Shown here piece by piece: positions 10,102-19,175 of a DNA stretch of 64,000 bases. The translations under genes and the position numbers were made by a program. The notes under the pieces are model-generated. The model made no database searches. It saw only the letters and a list, made by a program, of their open reading frames with translations, and was not told the origin of the DNA. Origin of the DNA: Larkinella arboricola (GTDB lineage: Bacteria; Bacteroidota; Bacteroidia; Cytophagales; Spirosomataceae); contig NZ_QLMC01000005.1 in the NCBI RefSeq assembly GCF_003259745.1, positions 496,001 through 560,000 on the forward strand. The letters run 5' to 3'. Numbering within the stretch: position 1 is the stretch's first letter; the number at the start of each line of letters is the position of its first letter.

Positions 10102-10231
10102 TCAAAATTTTAAACCAGTCCTGGTTTTTGACGGTTTAAAGAGTCGTGATTCCGTTTGTCATAAAGCAGGCGGATTGATTGCGAACCACCCTACTTTAGG
10201 TTCGTGAATGTCACTTTAAACGATCAAAAGC

Positions 10232-10435
10232 ATGGCAGGTCAAGGATCGGGCGGTAATGTACTGGCAGCCCTCTGTAGTTTCTTTATTCCCGGATTGGGT
10301 CAGTTGTTGCAGGGCCGTTTGCTGATGGCCATTGTCCAGTTCGTACTGGCTGGCGGGCTCTGGTTTATCCTTCTGGGCTGGGTCATTCATCTGTGGTCCA
10401 TTATTGATGCGGCCCGGTATAATCCGGCTAAATAA
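10232..10435 (+). CDS. Small two-helix membrane protein (TM2-like)
   Basis: This 67-residue ORF begins MAGQGSGGNVLAALCSFF and then shows FIPGLGQLLQGRLLMAI and FVLAGGLWFILLGWVIHLW, two hydrophobic segments around a GLGQ-x-x-x-GR turn. That pattern is typical of short TM2-like proteins of unknown role in many bacteria. The C-terminus (DAARYNPAK) resembles the usual D-x-x-x-x-x-x-P ending of the group. It lies alone between the sugar operon and a convergent outer-membrane protein gene. Confidence 0.65.
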   Translation: MAGQGSGGNVLAALCSFFIPGLGQLLQGRLLMAIVQFVLAGGLWFILLGWVIHLWSIIDAARYNPAK

Positions 10436-10533
10436 AAGGCAATACCTAGCCCACAATCATCTGACTGCGACGCCTTCGGTTGTCATAGTAAAGCCCTATC
10501 ATTACCTGATAGCAATTCTATAAACCATCCGGT

Positions 10534-11085
10534 TTATTTTCGGCCCAGATAGACATTAAGCGAAGCCTGAAAACTGGGCTGAAACCAGTTGGCATCGGTG
10601 AGCTTTCCGATTTTTCCGACACCTTCAATCGAAAATTGCCGGGAGAGGGTTATTTCAAGGCCCAAAGCACCATTTAATTTAGCGCTCTCGTAGCGGGTTG
10701 GCGAACCGGGCGTCTCGTTGTCAATATCCATATCCCAGCCCTGAAAATGCCCGTAGGAAACCCCGCTTTCTGCAAAACCGCTGATAAAGCCGCCGTTCCA
10801 GAGGTAGTAGCGGGCAAATAACCCGGCTTCTTTCCGGTTAGACAGAAAACCGTGTACTTCTCCTTCAACGCCGACCCAGAAGCGGTGGGCTGGAAAATAA
10901 CCCGCCTTAGCCGTCGCGCCCAGAAGAGTAAGACCGGCACCGATTAACCAACTGCCTCGCTGGTGTTGTGCTACGGACTCCGCTTTCCATTCCGGGTTTT
11001 TCGGACCCGTTAATTTTTTCAATGCCTGCGCCGGGGCCGAGAAGCTGACCGTGCACAATACGAGAGCAAGTAAATGGTGTTTCAT
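10534..11085 (-). CDS. Outer-membrane beta-barrel-like protein, secreted
   Basis: This 183-residue protein has a signal peptide (MKHHLLALVLCTVSFSAPAQA). The mature part alternates aromatic and small residues, with strand-like stretches such as RFWVGVEGEVHGFLS and EAGLFARYYLWNG, and ends in QASLNVYLGRK, a plausible terminal beta-strand. This fits a small outer-membrane barrel of the OmpW/OprF-like type. No specific family is recognised. It is divergent from modA. Confidence 0.65.
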   Translation of the reverse strand: MKHHLLALVLCTVSFSAPAQALKKLTGPKNPEWKAESVAQHQRGSWLIGAGLTLLGATAKAGYFPAHRFWVGVEGEVHGFLSNRKEAGLFARYYLWNGGFISGFAESGVSYGHFQGWDMDIDNETPGSPTRYESAKLNGALGLEITLSRQFSIEGVGKIGKLTDANWFQPSFQASLNVYLGRK

Positions 11086-11135
11086 CGCCGTGTTGGTATG
11101 CTATAAATCTAGGCATTTACCTCTGTTTTTTCAAT

Positions 11136-11167
11136 AACTCGTTATATTTGGAAAACTATAACGAGTT
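11136..11167. promoter_or_regulatory. ModE-like palindromic operator at the modA start
   Basis: AACTCGTTATA (11136-11146) and TATAACGAGTT (11157-11167) are perfect 11-bp inverted halves with a 10-nt spacer, so their centres lie about two helical turns apart. The half-site CGTTATA resembles that of molybdate-responsive ModE operators. It ends 3 nt before the modA ATG, so a bound protein would block transcription, or an RNA hairpin could block translation. No modE gene is in the window. Confidence 0.6.
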
Positions 11168-11170
11168 GCG

Positions 11171-11908
11171 ATGCGTCACTGGCTGATTCTGTTTCTTGTT
11201 GCCTTGACCGGAGCTGCCCAAGCCCAGAAAATCCGGGTGGCGGTGGCCGCGAACGCCCAGTTTGTCATGGAAAAGCTGAAAGCCGGATTTGAGAAGAAAA
11301 CCGGGCTGGACGTGGAAGTAATCGTTAACTCCTCGGGCAAATTAACCACCCAGATTCAGAATGGTGCCCCTTTCGACGTGTTTCTGTCGGCCGATATGAA
11401 GTACCCCGCAGCGGTTGACAAGGCCGGTCTGGCGGCTACCAAACCGAAAGTTTACGCCTACGGGTTGCTCGTACTCTGGACCCGGTCCGACATCGACCCG
11501 GCGAAAGGGCTTGCCGTGTTGAGCGATCAGCGGATTCATAAAATTGCCGTCGCTAATCCCAGAATGGCCCCCTATGGTGCAACGGCCATTGCAGTGCTGG
11601 CTCAGCAAAAACGGCTGGAGGCTTTGCAACCTAAAATCGTTTACGGCGAAAGCATTGCGCAGGTGAACCAGTACCTGATTTCGGGCGCGGTTGAAGCGGG
11701 TTTTACGGCAAAATCGGTCGTGCTGGAACCGTCAATGCAGGGAAAGGGGCGCTGGGCCGATGTAAAAGGAGCCGAACCGATGGCGCAGGGTGTGGTTTTA
11801 TTGAAGGGTGCCAGAACCGATGCCCGCCAATTTTATGACTATCTGTTTTCGCCGGAAGCCCGGGCTATTTTCCAGCGATACGGCTACCAAAAGCCTGTTC
11901 ATCCATGA
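11171..11908 (+). CDS. modA: Molybdate ABC transporter, periplasmic binding protein
   Basis: This 245-residue protein begins with a signal peptide (MRHWLILFLVALTGAAQAQ), followed by IRVAVAANAQFVMEKL and VNSSGKLTTQIQNGAPFDVFLSAD, the ligand-binding signature of ModA/WtpA-type proteins. It captures molybdate or tungstate in the periplasm for the ModB permease. Its stop overlaps the modB start by 4 nt (ATGA), so the two are translationally coupled. Expression is probably controlled through the palindrome just upstream. Confidence 0.95.
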   Translation: MRHWLILFLVALTGAAQAQKIRVAVAANAQFVMEKLKAGFEKKTGLDVEVIVNSSGKLTTQIQNGAPFDVFLSADMKYPAAVDKAGLAATKPKVYAYGLLVLWTRSDIDPAKGLAVLSDQRIHKIAVANPRMAPYGATAIAVLAQQKRLEALQPKIVYGESIAQVNQYLISGAVEAGFTAKSVVLEPSMQGKGRWADVKGAEPMAQGVVLLKGARTDARQFYDYLFSPEARAIFQRYGYQKPVHP

Positions 11909-12576
11909 CGAATTTCGACTGGCAGCCTCTCTTATTGACCTTACGGCTGGCTACGGTTACAACCGGGTTGCTGTTGCTGGTCGGGATTCCACTGGCTGGT
12001 TGGCTGGCCTTTACGCGATTTCGGCTCAAACCGGCGGTCGAAGCCGTGATTAGCCTGCCGCTGGTGTTGCCGCCGTCGGTGCTGGGCTTTTACTTTCTGC
12101 TGGCGTTTAGTCCAACGGGTTTTCTGGGGGCAAAGTTGCTTTCCTGGTTCGATCTGCGGCTGTTATTTACGTTCGAGGGACTGGTGGTAGCATCGCTTTT
12201 TTACAGCCTGCCGTTTATGGTTCATCCCGTTCAGGCCGGGTTGGAAAACCTGCCGGCGTCGCTGCGGGAAGCCGCCTATACACTGGGTAAATCGCCCCGG
12301 GAGACGTTTTTACGCGTCTTGTTGCCCAATATAAAACCGTCATTGCTGACGGGCGTTGTGCTTTCATTTGCGCATACGATTGGTGAATTTGGTCTGGTTC
12401 TGATGATTGGCGGCAACCTGCCGGGGCAGACCCGCGTGGCTTCCGTAGCGATTTACGACGAAGTAGAATTGCTGCATTATGACACCGCCAATGTCTACGC
12501 GCTGTTGCTGTTGGCGGTATCTTTTGGGATTTTACTGGCGGTGTATGCCATCAATCGGCGATGGGTGATATTCTGA
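11905..12576 (+). CDS. modB: Molybdate ABC transporter permease
   Basis: This 223-residue integral membrane protein has about five hydrophobic helices. The ABC-permease EAA loop is visible at LREAAYTLGKSPRETFLRVLLP (about residues 128-149). PLVLPPSVLGFYFLL and HTIGEFGLVLMIGGNLPGQT are characteristic of ModB. It forms the inner-membrane channel of the molybdate importer. It overlaps modA by 4 nt, and its stop overlaps the preferred modC start by one base. Confidence 0.95.
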   Translation: MTNFDWQPLLLTLRLATVTTGLLLLVGIPLAGWLAFTRFRLKPAVEAVISLPLVLPPSVLGFYFLLAFSPTGFLGAKLLSWFDLRLLFTFEGLVVASLFYSLPFMVHPVQAGLENLPASLREAAYTLGKSPRETFLRVLLPNIKPSLLTGVVLSFAHTIGEFGLVLMIGGNLPGQTRVASVAIYDEVELLHYDTANVYALLLLAVSFGILLAVYAINRRWVIF

Positions 12577-13424
12577 TGTCTACAATTCACCTGCACGCCC
12601 GAATGAACCTGCTGTTTGCCAGTGGTCCGGCTCCCCTTGAGGTTGATTTCACGCTGAAAGCCGGAAGTCTGACGGGCTTATACGGCCCTTCCGGTTCTGG
12701 AAAAACCACGCTATTGCGAATTCTGGCGGGGCTAACGACGCCGGAAATGGGCCTCATCCGGGTTGACGATCAGCTTTGGCTTGATACCGAACGGCGGATC
12801 AACGTGCCAACCCAGCAGCGAAACGTCGGGATGGTATTTCAGGATGCTGCGTTGTTTCCCAACATGAGTGTTCGCGAAAATGTCCAGTTTGCCGCCGAAA
12901 ACCGTCGGGACCCGATTGTCGAAGAACTCCTGGAACTGGCCGGTTTGACCAGTCTGGCCAATCGGAAACCCGCTACGCTGTCGGGTGGGCAGCGGCAACG
13001 GGTGGCCCTGATCCGGGCGCTGGCCCGTCGGCCCCGGATGTTGTTGCTGGATGAGCCCTTTTCGGCCCTTGATTTCGAAACCCGTGCCCAATTGCTGAGC
13101 GAACTGGTTCGGTTGCACCAGCGTTTTGGCACCACCACCGTACTGGTCACCCATCATCAGGAAGAAATCCAACGCGTTGCGGATCGGTTTATTAAACTGG
13201 AGCGGGGTAGGGCTGCTTTTATTGAACCGAGTGCAAAAGCCCAGCCGTCTATAGAGGGTGTTATTACCGCTCTTCGCCCCGAAGCGGGTCTGGCCAAGAT
13301 TCAAATTCAGGTACGAAACGAGCAGTTCACGCTGGAAATTCCGTTAAACCCGTCGGAATGGCGGCTTGGGCAAACCGTACGTGTGTTGATGGAGCCTGCT
13401 GTGCCGGTGCGTAAGCTGGATTGA
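12576..13424 (+). CDS. modC: Molybdate ABC transporter ATP-binding protein
   Basis: This 282-residue ATPase has Walker A GPSGSGKTT, a Q-loop in VFQDAALF, the ABC signature LSGGQRQRVAL, Walker B MLLLDEPFSALD and switch His in VTHHQEE. The last 70 or so residues look like a degenerate TOBE/Mop oxyanion-binding domain (GVITALRPEAGLAKIQI). I prefer the ATG at 12576, which forms TGATG with the modB stop; an in-frame ATG at 12561 would add five residues. It powers molybdate import with ModAB. A terminator follows at once. Confidence 0.92.
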   Translation: MSTIHLHARMNLLFASGPAPLEVDFTLKAGSLTGLYGPSGSGKTTLLRILAGLTTPEMGLIRVDDQLWLDTERRINVPTQQRNVGMVFQDAALFPNMSVRENVQFAAENRRDPIVEELLELAGLTSLANRKPATLSGGQRQRVALIRALARRPRMLLLDEPFSALDFETRAQLLSELVRLHQRFGTTTVLVTHHQEEIQRVADRFIKLERGRAAFIEPSAKAQPSIEGVITALRPEAGLAKIQIQVRNEQFTLEIPLNPSEWRLGQTVRVLMEPAVPVRKLD

Positions 13425-13432
13425 TACCAAAG

Positions 13433-13461
13433 AAAAAGCCCCGAAATACTCAGGGCTTTTT
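13433..13461 (+). terminator. Intrinsic terminator of modABC
   Basis: AAAAAGCCC (13433-13441) pairs with GGGCTTTTT (13453-13461) around an 11-nt loop. The stem ends in the T-run. It lies 8 nt after the modC stop. Confidence 0.88.
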
Positions 13462-13821
13462 GCTACCATTTTCTCTGTCCTACCTACCTTACCCGGTTAG
13501 GAGTAAGGCTCAAAAAAAGATCGGTATACCCGTTGCAGATAGTGAAACATAGGGGCCAGATTTTCCGGTTGTGTCCGTATTTGCAAGCGAGGTTTTTAAA
13601 CTATCGTTAAATCCAGTGTATCTTTCAGTGGGCTGTCATCGAGCCGGTTTGCGTGTCAAGTAGCACGCGTTTTTTCTAAAAGATATGGACGAAGGATCGA
13701 GCGTGGGAACACAAAAATTCAATGTCTATACTGGCTCAAAACGAGCAGTATGGCAGGGGATTCCATCATGTTCATACACGTTGTACACTTATAATAACGC
13801 CTAAAGGTATAGAATATGTCT

Positions 13822-13908
13822 GGTAAATGCAAGCATTTACCGGGATACATACATAGAAAAAATATAGTTTTTCTCGAACGGTATTTATGATCAAATTTTT
13901 ATGCCGTT
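13822..13908 (+). promoter_or_regulatory. Cluster of three inverted repeats in a long non-coding gap
   Basis: The 13425-14053 gap has no gene and becomes AT-rich near its 3' end. Three consecutive inverted repeats lie there: GGTAAATGC-AA-GCATTTACC (13822-13841), AGAAAAA-6 nt-TTTTTCT (13855-13874), and AACGGTAT-16 nt-ATGCCGTT (13877-13908, one G-U pair). They could be operators or a structured leader for the MBL-fold gene at 14054. I recognise no known riboswitch. The rest of the gap shows nothing beyond the modC terminator. Confidence 0.4.
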
Positions 13909-14053
13909 CTTAAACATTTTTTAGCTATTGTTGAAAATGAATGTCTGTTTATGGATTTTTCACTAAAAGAATTTTCATCAAAATGATGAGAAGGCAGGCC
14001 GAGTTTGGTGCTGTTCTGGTTCTGTATAAGCGGCTTCGACGGATAAAAATGCA

Positions 14054-14896
14054 ATGATGACCCTTAAAACAATTGATACCGGTTTTTTTAAGTTAGATGG
14101 GGGCGCCATGTTTGGTGTGGTCCCCAAAGCACTCTGGAATAAGCAGAATCCGGCCGACGATGCCAACCGGTGTACCTGGGCCATGCGGTGTTTGCTGGTA
14201 GAAAACGGTCAGCAGTTGCTGTTGATCGACACCGGTCTGGGCGACAAACAGGATGACCGGTTTTTCAGTCATTACGACCCCCACGGCGAGGCTTCCCTGT
14301 TGAAGTCCATCCGGCAGGCGGGCTATTCCGAAAAGGATATTACCGATGTGCTGCTCACGCACCTGCATTTTGATCATGTGGGGGGAGCGGTTCGGCGGGC
14401 TGGGGAGCAGTTGCTGGCTACCTTTCCGGCGGCCACGTACTGGAGCCACAGCCAGCACTGGCAATGGGCCGTCAATCCGAATCCCCGCGAAAAAGCGTCG
14501 TTTCTGAAGGAAAACATCCAACCCTTGCAGGAGAGTGGTCAGTTGCAGTTTGTCGATCAGCAAACGTTCCCCTTCCCGGACATCGAGCTGTTGCCGGTTG
14601 ACGGGCATACCGAGAAAATGACTTTGCCAATTATTCGGGTGGGCAGCCAAACTGTCGCTTACGTGGCGGACCTGCTCCCGTCGGCGGCCCACATTCCGCT
14701 TCCGTGGGTGATGAGCTACGATGTGCGGCCGTTGCTGACCATGCAGGAAAAAGCGCAGTTGCTGCAACAGGCAGCCGACGAAAACTGGATTCTGGTTTTC
14801 GAACATGACCCTCTGATTGAAGCCGCAACCGTCGAAGCGACTGAAAAAGGCATCCGGGTTCGTGATAAAGGCACGCTGGTTTCGTTTTTAGAATAA
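14054..14896 (+). CDS. MBL-fold metallo-hydrolase
   Basis: This 280-residue protein has the metallo-beta-lactamase fold signature: LLIDTGLGD, then the zinc motif THLHFDHVGG (about residues 101-110), a further His in VDGHTEKM, and late EHDP. It has no signal peptide. The overall pattern resembles quorum-quenching lactonase/paraoxonase-type MBL hydrolases of similar length, but the substrate cannot be told from the sequence. The ORF has two consecutive Met codons (14054 or 14057). The next gene, a patatin, begins 19 nt downstream, so the two may be co-transcribed. Confidence 0.88.
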   Translation: MMTLKTIDTGFFKLDGGAMFGVVPKALWNKQNPADDANRCTWAMRCLLVENGQQLLLIDTGLGDKQDDRFFSHYDPHGEASLLKSIRQAGYSEKDITDVLLTHLHFDHVGGAVRRAGEQLLATFPAATYWSHSQHWQWAVNPNPREKASFLKENIQPLQESGQLQFVDQQTFPFPDIELLPVDGHTEKMTLPIIRVGSQTVAYVADLLPSAAHIPLPWVMSYDVRPLLTMQEKAQLLQQAADENWILVFEHDPLIEAATVEATEKGIRVRDKGTLVSFLE

Positions 14897-14915
14897 CAGA
14901 AACCAACCGATTGAT

Positions 14916-15683
14916 ATGAAATTTGGCTTAGTGCTTTCCGGGGGTGGAGCGCGGGGCATTGCGCACCTGGGTGTTCTGAAAGGATTGCTGGAGGAGGGGT
15001 TTACGTTTAGTCAGATTGCCGGAACCAGCGCGGGGGCCATCACCGGTGTCATGCTTGCCAATGGCTATACGCCCGATGAAATCCTGAGAATCATTGAAAC
15101 TACACCGTTGTACCGGCACATCCGACCCGCCTTTACCCGCATGGGGCTGCTGCGCATTGATAGGGCGGAAGCCATCTTCCGGACTTATTTGCCCCACGAT
15201 AGCTTCGAGGCACTGAAAATTCCGATGCACATTGTTGCCACGGATTTGACGGAAGGCTGTCTGACGGTATTTGATACGGGCGAGCTTGTTCGGCCCATGC
15301 TGGCATCCTGCTGCCTGCCCGGTATTTTTGAACCCTACCGGATCAACAAGCACCAGTATGTCGACGGGGCTGTGCTGAACAATATGCCGGTGGAGGTGAT
15401 CGAACAAAAAGTGGATTTTATCGTGGGCGTACACTGCAATCCGTTTGTTCTTCAGAAACCCATCACCTCCATCAAGGGTGTTCTGGAACGGAGCCTGATT
15501 CTGGCCGTCCGGAGCAAAACCCGGGAACGTCTGAGCCGCTGTAATCTCCTGATCGAACCGCCGGAACTGAGTCGCTACGATGTGTTTGACTGGCGACGCG
15601 CCCGTGAACTCTTCCGGGTTGGTTATCAATACACCCAGTCGATCAAACCCCAGTTGATCCAAACCCTGACTTCCGCTCTGTAG
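14916..15683 (+). CDS. Patatin-like phospholipase (RssA/YlbK type)
   Basis: This 255-residue protein carries all patatin hallmarks: an oxyanion hole GGGARGIAHLGVL (residues 9-21), a nucleophile elbow GTSAG with Ser38, and the catalytic Asp in YVDGAVLNN. Members hydrolyse acyl esters of lipids. Absence of a signal peptide and short length place it with the cytoplasmic bacterial group. It follows the MBL-fold hydrolase after 19 nt. The 15684-16091 region after it holds no gene; I see a 14-bp palindrome GTATGC-TG-GCATAC at 15961-15974 followed by a T-run, but the stem is short. Confidence 0.92.
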   Translation: MKFGLVLSGGGARGIAHLGVLKGLLEEGFTFSQIAGTSAGAITGVMLANGYTPDEILRIIETTPLYRHIRPAFTRMGLLRIDRAEAIFRTYLPHDSFEALKIPMHIVATDLTEGCLTVFDTGELVRPMLASCCLPGIFEPYRINKHQYVDGAVLNNMPVEVIEQKVDFIVGVHCNPFVLQKPITSIKGVLERSLILAVRSKTRERLSRCNLLIEPPELSRYDVFDWRRARELFRVGYQYTQSIKPQLIQTLTSAL

Positions 15684-16091
15684 AGTTGGGGTATTCCAGT
15701 TTTTTATTGCGATTTTCCTTTTACATGAATTAGGATTCAGAAGATATTTTATGTCTGAAAAAAGCCGGGATAGGGGGATGTGTCAGCGCCCGTTGCGTCG
15801 CGTGGATGTTCAAGCCCGGTTCAGGAGCGGAAAACTAAGTAAACGGTTTAATTGCTGATAAATACAATTTCGTTAAAAACTAACCGGTTGTAGGATAGCT
15901 TATTATAAAGAGTTCCTGTTCGCGCGAAGAAGCCGATAATCTATCCTGATGTCCAGGTTAGTATGCTGGCATACATTTTTTTTGGCTCCGTCGCTCCTGA
16001 TATCCCCCAATTTGCATTAAATTGCGATTAAGTTCTTTGTCCGTAATCGGCTAAGGACTGATTTTCCACCTTTTTTAAGAAACCTATTTGT

Positions 16092-19000
16092 ATGAGAAGA
16101 TCATTACTGCTTAGCTTCCTGCTAACCACGCTCGTATGGATTTCAGCGATCGCGCAGGATCGGCAGGTAACGGGCAAGGTTGTCTCTGCTGAGGACGGAT
16201 CGTCCTTACCGGGTGTTTCCATTCAGGTGAAAGGAACAGCACGCGGAACGCAAACGGATGCCAGTGGGAATTATTCCCTGAACGTACCCAATTCGGGGGC
16301 GACGCTGGTTTTTAGCTTTATTGGAACCACCACGCAGGAAATTGCCGTCGGCAACCGCAGCACCATCGACGTGAAACTGGCCAACGACACCCGCGCCCTG
16401 AATGAGGTGGTCGTGGTGGGATACGGTACGCAGCAGCGCCGGGATTTGACCGGATCGCAGCTGACGGTAAAGGGCGACGACATTGCCCGGCTGCCGGTTC
16501 AGACCTTCGAAACGGCTTTGCAGGGCCGCACCCCGGGCGTTCAGATTACGCAGGGAAGCGGTAGACTCGGGTCGGCGTTACAGATTCGCGTTCGGGGGGC
16601 GGCTTCGATTTCGGCCGGTAACGAACCGCTGTACGTTCTGGACGGTATTCCCATTACGTCGCAGGATGTAAACACGACCGATACCGAATTATTCAGTCCG
16701 CTGGCCGACATTGACCCCAACGACATTGAATCCATTGAGATTCTGAAAGATGCATCGGCTTCGTCTATCTACGGTTCACGGGCCAGCAACGGGGTTGTAC
16801 TGATTACGACCAAACGTGGAAAGGCGGGCCGGACCAACGTACAGATTGGCTATTATACCGGGATTACAAACGCAACCCGCAAGAAGCAGTTTCTGAATGC
16901 CGCCGAATACAAAGAACTGTTCTCGGAATCACTGACCAACGCGGGGATTGATCCGAACGATCCGCAGGACGGTTTTCCGGGGTACGGCATTGATCCGAAC
17001 TCGACCTTCGACAGCGACTGGGCCGGGGTGGCATTTCGTCAGGGAGCGGTCAATCAGGCAAACTTTGGTATCAACGGTGGGAACGAAAAAACCCGTTTCA
17101 GCCTGACCGGCGCGACCAACAAGCAGGTCGGTTTTATCGTTGGAAACAACTTCCGCCGGAACAATATGCGGTTGAACGTTGACCATTCAATCAGTAACAA
17201 GTTCAGTGTAGGAGCGAGCATTGCCTTTTCCAGCATTAACAATAAAAAGGTATCCGGTGACAATGCGTTCTCGAACCCGATTCAGTTGAACGCCCTGTCT
17301 CCGCTTCAGCCGATCTATAATCCCAGCGATCCGACGGGTTATAACCGTAGAACCCTGTATTACAACAACCTGGTTGAGTTGGACAATGCCTATAATTACG
17401 CCCGGACGTTCCGCACGTTTGGGAATTTATTCGGGCAGTACCAACTGGTGCCGGGGCTGACGTTCCGCAGCGAGTACGGTTTTGACATTCTGAACCTTCA
17501 GGAAGAAATTTACCGGGGCCGGTTGACGGAAGACGGTGCGCCGACCGGTTACGGCTATCAGGCCATGAACCGGGTGAACAACTGGACGACGAACAACACG
17601 CTGACCTACCTGAAGAATATCGGAACCGATCATTCAGTTGATGTTCTGGCCGGTATCACCTATCAGGAGCAGAACGTCCAGACCGTATCGGCAACGGGTC
17701 GTAACTTCCCGAACGACAAGTTTAAAGAGCTGGCCAGCGCCAGCCAGAAAACCGATGCCAGTTCATCCGAAACCGGTTACAGCATCCTGTCGTACCTGGC
17801 ACGGGCAAACTACAAATACAAAGACCGTTACCTGCTCACGCTGACGGGCCGGGTTGATGGTTCATCCCGCTTCGGTGCCGACAACCGGTACGGTTTCTTC
17901 CCCTCCGCTTCGGTGGGCTGGATTCTGAACGAAGAAGCGTTTATCAAAAACACGCTTCCGTCGCTGAGTTTGCTGAAACTGCGGGCCAGCTATGGCGTAA
18001 CCGGGAACTCGGAAATCGACAACTTCGCTTCGCGGGGTTTGTACGGAACGATCAACTACGGTGATCAGGTCGGTATCCGCCCGTCGCAGGTTGCCAATGC
18101 CGCCCTACGCTGGGAGAAATCGACGCAGTTGGATCTGGGGCTGGAATTTGGGTTCCGTAACAACCGCATCAACGGTCAGATTGATTTCTACAACAAAATT
18201 ACCGACGACCTGCTGCTGAACGTACCGCAACCCGCCATCAACGGTTTCACGAACATTTTCCAGAATATTGGCAGTATGCGCAACCGGGGTGTCGAATTCA
18301 GCATTACGTCGCAAAACCTGATTGGGGCGCTGCGCTGGTCGACCAACTTCAACATCTCGTTCAACCGCAACAAAGTAACGCGGCTCGATGTGTCGCCGAT
18401 CCGGGCCAACTCCCGCTTCCTGAGTTACGTGACGGAAGGGCAGCCGCTGGGCGTTTTTTACGGGAAAAAGTACGTCGGTGTTAATCCGCAGAACGGGGAT
18501 GCCCAGTACGAAGGAGCCGATGGTCAGCCCACTAGCGATTATGCTTCCGCTCCCGAGATGTTTGTCGGTAATCCGAACCCCGATTTTACGGGAGGTTTAA
18601 ACAACACCTTCTCCTACAAAGGATTTGACCTGAGCTTTTTGTTCCAGTTCGTCTACGGCAACGACCTGTTCAATGTAGCGGGTATCTACCAGTCGGTGAA
18701 TGGTAACTACTTTGATAACCAGACGAAAGATCAGATGAATCGCTGGCAGAAGCCGGGTGACATCACGAATGTTCCGCGGGCCGAGTTTGATGCTGCAAAC
18801 GGCTCCGGATTGTCGTCACGCTGGATGGAAGATGGTTCGTTCCTGCGGTTGAAAACCGTTTCGCTGGGGTATAACCTGCCGAGTTCGTTGCTGAAAAAAG
18901 CGTTCATTCAATCGGCGCGGGTGTATGTATCCGGGTTGAACCTGCTGACGTTTACGAAGTATACCGGTTATGATCCGGAGGTAAACACGCAGTATGTCAA

Positions 19001-19097
19001 CACGACGAATCAGGTGGCCAACATTGCGTTGGGGCACGATTTCTATACTCCCCCGCAGGCCAGAACGTTTACGTTTGGGGTTAACCTTGGCTTCTAA
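16092..19097 (+). CDS. SusC/RagA family TonB-linked outer-membrane receptor (pair 1)
   Basis: This 1001-residue protein has a signal peptide (ending near IAQD), a carboxypeptidase-regulatory-like domain (about 25-100: VTGKVVSAEDGSSLPGVSI), a TonB-box region near EVVVVGYGTQ, and a plug with LYVLDGIPI and IEILKDASASSIYGSRA. A C-terminal 22-strand barrel ends with TFTFGVNLGF. It lacks an STN domain, so it is not a sigma-regulator signalling receptor. It imports an oligosaccharide or peptide with its SusD partner, 78 nt downstream. No hydrolase is linked, so the substrate is unknown. Confidence 0.95.
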   Translation: MRRSLLLSFLLTTLVWISAIAQDRQVTGKVVSAEDGSSLPGVSIQVKGTARGTQTDASGNYSLNVPNSGATLVFSFIGTTTQEIAVGNRSTIDVKLANDTRALNEVVVVGYGTQQRRDLTGSQLTVKGDDIARLPVQTFETALQGRTPGVQITQGSGRLGSALQIRVRGAASISAGNEPLYVLDGIPITSQDVNTTDTELFSPLADIDPNDIESIEILKDASASSIYGSRASNGVVLITTKRGKAGRTNVQIGYYTGITNATRKKQFLNAAEYKELFSESLTNAGIDPNDPQDGFPGYGIDPNSTFDSDWAGVAFRQGAVNQANFGINGGNEKTRFSLTGATNKQVGFIVGNNFRRNNMRLNVDHSISNKFSVGASIAFSSINNKKVSGDNAFSNPIQLNALSPLQPIYNPSDPTGYNRRTLYYNNLVELDNAYNYARTFRTFGNLFGQYQLVPGLTFRSEYGFDILNLQEEIYRGRLTEDGAPTGYGYQAMNRVNNWTTNNTLTYLKNIGTDHSVDVLAGITYQEQNVQTVSATGRNFPNDKFKELASASQKTDASSSETGYSILSYLARANYKYKDRYLLTLTGRVDGSSRFGADNRYGFFPSASVGWILNEEAFIKNTLPSLSLLKLRASYGVTGNSEIDNFASRGLYGTINYGDQVGIRPSQVANAALRWEKSTQLDLGLEFGFRNNRINGQIDFYNKITDDLLLNVPQPAINGFTNIFQNIGSMRNRGVEFSITSQNLIGALRWSTNFNISFNRNKVTRLDVSPIRANSRFLSYVTEGQPLGVFYGKKYVGVNPQNGDAQYEGADGQPTSDYASAPEMFVGNPNPDFTGGLNNTFSYKGFDLSFLFQFVYGNDLFNVAGIYQSVNGNYFDNQTKDQMNRWQKPGDITNVPRAEFDAANGSGLSSRWMEDGSFLRLKTVSLGYNLPSSLLKKAFIQSARVYVSGLNLLTFTKYTGYDPEVNTQYVNTTNQVANIALGHDFYTPPQARTFTFGVNLGF

Positions 19098-19175
19098 AAA
19101 CGGCTTTCAGACGCTGTACACGGCACTTTAACAGCTCGCCTGAAACGGCTGATGGATTAAAACCACAACCAGAAA

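Noticed and set aside
11808-12053. An 81-residue ORF bridging modA and modB
   Set aside because: It overlaps two well-supported genes in another frame.
15961-15983. GTATGC-TG-GCATAC followed by a T-run as a terminator or attenuator upstream of SusC
   Set aside because: The stem is only 6 bp and lies far from the previous gene; too weak to call.
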